7,007 nucleotides of DNA from an uncultured Lachnospiraceae bacterium (GTDB lineage Bacteria; Bacillota; Clostridia; Lachnospirales; Lachnospiraceae), in NCBI GenBank assembly GCA_937920345.1, contig CALGVA010000006.1, forward strand, positions 1 to 7,007. Reading direction: 5' to 3'. Under the pieces are notes generated by a model that searched no databases, was not told the DNA's origin, and worked only from the letters and a program-made list of their open reading frames with translations. The translations under genes and the position numbers were made by a program. Positions within the stretch are counted from its first letter, which is position 1; each line of letters starts with the position of its first letter. Shown in pieces: positions 4,801 to 7,007 of this stretch.

Positions 4801-7007
4801 GGCATTTGAGGACACTTGGTTCATGAAGAACAGAACGAAAGGCATAAAGGTTCCGGCAGGAAGTTTGTCGGCATATCAAAATGATTACAATTGGATGATC
4901 AATTACTATGCGAATTATTGTACGGACGGCACGGAGAGCGATGACATTGCTTCCGGTACAGACTGGACGCTTGACAAAGATGGAAAGCTGACGATCAAGT
5001 CGGCTGAAGGGATAGATCATTGGGCGTCTTATGGGAGAGAAGCTCATGCAGAAGAAGTCATAAGTGTAGAAATAGAAATGAATACCGAATCTGTCGTAGA
5101 GATCATAAAGACGGATGCGTTAAGAGAGTGCTCTAATATGGAAAGCATAACCATTCCGGAAAGCGTGAAAACCATAGAGGAATGGGCGTTCTCTAGATGC
5201 AACAGTCTGACAGTACTCACGATTCCGAACAGTGTGGAGAGCATAGGAAAGAATGCATTCGATGGCTGCATAGGGCTGAGCAGGATAACGCTTCCAGACG
5301 GCATGACAGACATTGCAGAATGCTTGTTTAAAAACTGCAGTAATCTGAGCGAGATTACCATTCCTTCCGGGGTGAAGAACATAGGGATCGGGGCATTTCA
5401 AGGCTGCAGCAGTCTGGAAACCGTAACCATGCAGGGAGACGAACCGCCGACGCTTGGAACATCGGGAGAGTGGCCAACGCATTTTGAAGGCTGTAAATTC
5501 GTGACGGATAACGCGAAGGGCATAAAGGTTCCGGCGGGAAGTGTGGATACATATAAAAACGCATGGACAGAGTGGCAGGATTATATTACGGACGGAACAG
5601 GCGACACGGAGGACGAGCTTGAGAATTGGGGCGAGGGCTGGACGCTTAATAAGGCTGGAAAGCTGACGATCGAGTCGGCTGCCGGGATGACGGACTGGAA
5701 GAGTCTGGGATGGCCAAATGAGTATTCTGAAAAAATATTCAGCGTAGAAATTAAAATGAATGAAGACGATCCTATAAAGAGCATAGAAAGGCGTGTGTTT
5801 GAAGGGTACCCCAATATAGCAAACGTAACAATTGGGGGTGGTGTGGAAAGCATAGAAGAGTATGCGTTTTATGAATGTTTTGGATTGAAAGCTATCACGA
5901 TTCCGGATAGTGTGTCTTCCATAGGGAGATTTGCGTTTGCGTTTTGTAGTGAACTGGAGAGTGCCAAGATTCCAGACAGCGTGACGAACATAGGTGATTA
6001 TGTGTTCGCTGAATGCAGCAGTCTGAGCGAAGTGACGATTCCATCGGGCTTGACAAGCATAGGGAATGGTATGTTTAGAAAATGCAGCAGTCTGACAAGC
6101 ATAACAATCCCGGATGGTGTGACAAGTATTGGGGAATGGTCGTTTACCGGTTGCAGCAGTCTGGCAGGCATAACGCTCCCGTCTGTCGTGACGGACATCA
6201 AATATGGTGCCTTTGAAGGCTGCGCGGGTCTGACAGCCATAACGATTCCGGCCGGAGTGACAAATATAGGACATAGGGCATTTAAAGACTGCAAGGGTCT
6301 GGAAACCGTAACTATGCTGGGAAACAAACCGCCGACGCTTAAAGCAACGTCAGACGGGAAAACGACGGCCCATTTTGAAGGCTGTAAATTTGTTACGGAT
6401 AACGCGAAGGGCATAAAGGTTCCGGCGGGAAGTGTGGATACATATAAAGCCGCATGGACAGAGTGGGCGGATTACATTTCGGAAAACAGTGCACCAGACA
6501 TACCGACCGATAAAGACAAGCTCGATGCGGCGAAGAAAGCAGTAGAGGATGCGCTGGCGGATATCACGGTATCCAACACCACCACGCAGGAAAGCCTTGC
6601 GGAAGCCATTACGGAAGCGGTAGAAAGCGCATTAGAAGCGGCAGGCATAGACAGCACAGACGTGACCGTGACGTTGAAAGACTTTACCAATACGCCGGCG
6701 ACGACAGAAAGCGAAGGAAACATCAGCGCAACGGTGGAGATCACCAGCGGTACGGAAACAGCAGAAGTAACGGTTGACAAGACGATCGACAAGCTGCCGG
6801 ATACGCCGGTAACCCCAGCAGAGAAGGTAGAAGAAGCCAGGAAGGCAGCGGAGGAAGCGCTGAAAGATATCCCGGTATCCAACACCACCACAGGGGAAAG
6901 CCTGCAGAGTGCCATAGAGAAAGCGGTACAGGACGCACTGGAAAAAGCAGGCATAGACAGCAAAGACGTAACCGTGACAGTGGAAGATTTTGCGAAGACA
7001 GAAGCGA
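1775..7007 (+). CDS. Giant BspA-like leucine-rich repeat surface protein, 3' end outside window
   Basis: A single frame runs from ATG 1775 to the window end: 1,744 codons with no stop or frameshift in my translation. In order it has a Sec signal peptide (residues 1-36), an acidic Thr/Glu/Pro-rich linker (37-172), six capped LRR modules (173-1569), and a tandem 102-residue C-terminal domain that begins at residue 1581 and is cut by the window edge. The repeats match the BspA or LRR_5 type: about 23 residues with the pattern L-x-x-I-T-I-P-x-x-V-x-x-I-G-x-x-A-F-x-x-C. Such proteins are extracellular, often wall-anchored, and several act as adhesins or host-binding factors. Binding by this one is inferred only from family. 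Any LPXTG motif or other anchor would lie beyond the window. The double repeat at 1644-1682 suggests control by a LytTR regulator. Total length is unknown; the part seen is already very large for the family. Confidence 0.93.
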   Translation, partial: MRKKKGNLLQRMMALLLSAVLITGMALDAVPLTVLAQENAGGYNAAEESVIGNTVTEEVTEQESGEKGSIPESGEGTQESDGEENAADSTVEETEDTEKIEDTEKTEEKEETENPAVEGQDGAAEQKPEGPAAEDEGADMTGSNGVQPDEPAALQKAVRAAGAAAQPEDNIASGEGWTFSADGKLTIESDTGMTNWTDDEKHSENKVKIKTVELLYGVTFIKENAFWKSSLTDITIPNSVTRIEAGAFDGSQSLTNLTLPESVTSIDWLAFAKCGSLESVTVLGKEPAKLIFADEFDRSKFVLDGTKGIKVPKGTADIYKAEWSQWADYITDETDGTEDELPVSGEGWTLDKDGKLTIESDTGMADWSSTWNTEDLGPQRANVRTVEINESVTYLAEYAFSKCSSLTSVTIPNGVRSIGTAAFWLCETLESIVIPDGVTSIESGVFKECPNLTSIVIPDSVTSIEFQAFWECSSLREITIPNGVTSIGSMAFSLCSSLTEITIPDSVEHIGSAAFGYCSNLASVTMLGKEPPELGEESSVTKHFIECKFETDNTKGIKVPAETAEIYKAAWTEWADYITDGTDGTEDDFLASGTDWTLDKDGKLTIKSDAGMADWKQNQNNHKEAVISVVIQDTVTSIVNAAFSGCSNLTDIEMPASVERIEGSAFEDCSSLESVTLPENLTEIGEHAFRSSRLTNITIPENVKSIGEGAFRSGSLRKVTVLGETPATIGAGAFTGCWFVTLKKRGIRVPEGTAAAYKEVWTEWAAYITDGTGGTDWTLDKDGKLTIKSDAGMIDWELDKRTYSEYTEAVTSVVIQDSVTSIVNAAFSGCSNLESVTLPANLKTINQLAFEDCIRLESITLPAGMTEIEVAVFSGCGLKSIELPESVETIGRSAFSGCESLESITLPSGVTSIGNEAFRKCSSLQSIAFPDSVTSIGDYAFAECSSLAEITLPNNLPKTNSYAFYKCISLESITIPASVAQIGGSSFEGCSELKNVTMLRETPPSVLHQAFEDTWFMKNRTKGIKVPAGSLSAYQNDYNWMINYYANYCTDGTESDDIASGTDWTLDKDGKLTIKSAEGIDHWASYGREAHAEEVISVEIEMNTESVVEIIKTDALRECSNMESITIPESVKTIEEWAFSRCNSLTVLTIPNSVESIGKNAFDGCIGLSRITLPDGMTDIAECLFKNCSNLSEITIPSGVKNIGIGAFQGCSSLETVTMQGDEPPTLGTSGEWPTHFEGCKFVTDNAKGIKVPAGSVDTYKNAWTEWQDYITDGTGDTEDELENWGEGWTLNKAGKLTIESAAGMTDWKSLGWPNEYSEKIFSVEIKMNEDDPIKSIERRVFEGYPNIANVTIGGGVESIEEYAFYECFGLKAITIPDSVSSIGRFAFAFCSELESAKIPDSVTNIGDYVFAECSSLSEVTIPSGLTSIGNGMFRKCSSLTSITIPDGVTSIGEWSFTGCSSLAGITLPSVVTDIKYGAFEGCAGLTAITIPAGVTNIGHRAFKDCKGLETVTMLGNKPPTLKATSDGKTTAHFEGCKFVTDNAKGIKVPAGSVDTYKAAWTEWADYISENSAPDIPTDKDKLDAAKKAVEDALADITVSNTTTQESLAEAITEAVESALEAAGIDSTDVTVTLKDFTNTPATTESEGNISATVEITSGTETAEVTVDKTIDKLPDTPVTPAEKVEEARKAAEEALKDIPVSNTTTGESLQSAIEKAVQDALEKAGIDSKDVTVTVEDFAKTEA
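1883..2290 (+). other. Acidic low-complexity linker of the surface protein
   Basis: Residues 37-172 are rich in Glu, Thr, Ala, Gly, Pro and Asp, with no Trp or Cys and little hydrophobic content, and should be disordered. An 18-base tandem duplication at 2057-2074 and 2075-2092 encodes two EDTEK-type units, showing recent slippage-type growth. The role is probably to hold the LRR modules away from the signal-peptide end or the envelope. Confidence 0.75.
3543..3599 (+). repeat. 57-bp exact duplicate, copy 1 (N-cap of LRR module 3)
   Basis: These 57 bases recur identically at 4947-5003, 1,404 bases (468 codons) further on. They encode the ASGTDWTLDKDGKLTIKS cap. Module 4 carries a closely similar version near 4094-4142. 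Identity at the DNA level points to recent duplication or gene conversion. Confidence 0.85.
3656..3721 (+). repeat. 66-bp near-identical duplicate, copy 1 (first LRR of module 3)
   Basis: Matches 4208-4273 with one mismatch (GATACT against GATTCT), an offset of 552 bases or 184 codons. It encodes the first LRR of the module, VVIQDTVTSIVNAAFSGCSN. Recombination between the copies would delete or add 184 residues in frame. Confidence 0.85.
4208..4273 (+). repeat. 66-bp near-identical duplicate, copy 2 (first LRR of module 4)
   Basis: Partner of 3656-3721. With the similar N-caps before both, modules 3 and 4 share a near-identical front end, although they hold 4 and 8 LRRs. Confidence 0.85.
4947..5003 (+). 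repeat. 57-bp exact duplicate, copy 2 (N-cap of LRR module 5)
   Basis: Identical to 3543-3599. The sequence diverges right after it (GGCTGAAGG here against GGATGCCGG in copy 1), so the identical block ends close to the cap boundary. Confidence 0.85.
5480..5557 (+). repeat. 78-bp near-identical duplicate, copy 1 (C-cap of LRR module 5)
   Basis: Matches 6371-6448 with two mismatches, an offset of 891 bases or 297 codons. It encodes HFEGCKFVTDNAKGIKVPAG and the next residues up to TYK. The likeness goes on past the block (GCATGGACAGAGTGG in both). Confidence 0.8.
6371..6448 (+). repeat. 78-bp near-identical duplicate, copy 2 (C-cap of LRR module 6)
   Basis: Partner of 5480-5557. The differences are TTCGTG in copy 1 against TTTGTT here, both silent for Phe-Val. 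Confidence 0.8.
6515..7007 (+). repeat. Tandem 102-residue C-terminal domain (306-bp period, second copy cut)
   Basis: Copy A is 6515-6820 and copy B runs from 6821 to the window end. The shared word GTATCCAACACCACCAC lies at 6569 and 6875, exactly 306 bases apart, so the period is 102 residues with no indel over the part compared. Each unit has an Ala/Lys/Glu-rich helical stretch, a VSNTTT motif, a second helical stretch (EAITEAVESALEAAGIDS in A), then DVTVT and beta-rich sequence. Copy A ends VTVDKTIDKLP. The fold suggests helices plus a beta-sandwich, as in stalk or spacer domains of clostridial surface proteins. I do not have a family name for it. Confidence 0.85.

Larger units (their letters stand above)
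2291..6481 (+). repeat. Six tandem capped LRR modules (34 BspA-type repeats)
   Basis: Module bounds (number of LRRs by my count) are 2291-2803 (3), 2804-3547 (6), 3548-4090 (4), 4091-4951 (8), 4952-5626 (5) and 5627-6481 (8). Each opens with a beta-type cap related to SGxxWTLDKDGKLTI, usually continuing ESDxGMxDW. The 23-residue repeats follow. Each then closes with a cap containing a KGIKVPxG core and YKxxWTEWxxYI. Five modules end in an acidic TDGT-type joint; the sixth ends in ENS. The joint before module 4 is shortened to TDGTGGT. Repeat number varies while the caps are kept, so each module could fold as a separate closed solenoid. This looks like growth by whole-module duplication plus gain or loss of single repeats. 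Confidence 0.9.

Noticed and set aside
2291..6481. Periodic repeats considered as a CRISPR or non-coding satellite array
   Set aside because: The 69-base units are variable, keep an open frame and encode LRR consensus residues. There are no constant repeats with unique spacers.
1663..6963. Many minus-strand open frames of 60-384 codons, the longest at 5120-6274
   Set aside because: They lie opposite the in-frame LRR gene, repeat with its 69-base period, and have odd Cys/Arg/His/Ser-rich composition. They are shadows of a repetitive coding strand.

Overview
The window looks like chromosomal DNA from a gut-type Gram-positive anaerobe of the Clostridia, most likely Lachnospiraceae. This is inferred from the gene families, the strong purine-rich Shine-Dalgarno sites, the middling GC content and a Gram-positive signal peptide. 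It cannot be taken to species. All convincing genes are on the plus strand.

Layout. Bases 1-24 may be the last codons of an upstream gene, followed at once by a strong hairpin terminator (27-73). A roughly 200-base intergenic stretch follows, with a probable extended -10 promoter near 192-200. Next is a 22-codon reading frame (276-344) with a near-perfect ribosome binding site, whose stop overlaps the start of a 435-residue membrane histidine kinase (338-1645). The kinase is of the AgrC-like GHKL type, with about seven N-terminal membrane segments, an H-box at His253, an N-box around Asn340/Asn344 and a G-box at 399-405.

The 129-base gap after the kinase carries two near-identical 18-base direct repeats exactly 21 bases apart. 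On the minus strand each contains a 9-mer of the type bound by LytTR response regulators, and they lie just upstream of a plausible extended -10 promoter. The gap leads into a very large reading frame, open from 1775 to the window end (1,744 complete codons, no stop). It encodes a secreted or surface-anchored BspA-like leucine-rich repeat protein: signal peptide, acidic Thr/Glu-rich linker, six independently capped LRR modules (34 repeats of about 23 residues by my count), then a tandem 102-residue domain, the second copy cut by the window edge.

How the parts may work together (inference): GHKL kinases of this class normally signal to LytTR regulators, and a LytTR-like double site sits directly before the giant surface-protein gene. 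The simplest reading is a sensor kinase, perhaps with a small coupled peptide, that controls display of an adhesin-like LRR protein. The response regulator is not in the window. The many long minus-strand frames across 1663-6963 are shadows of the repetitive LRR gene.
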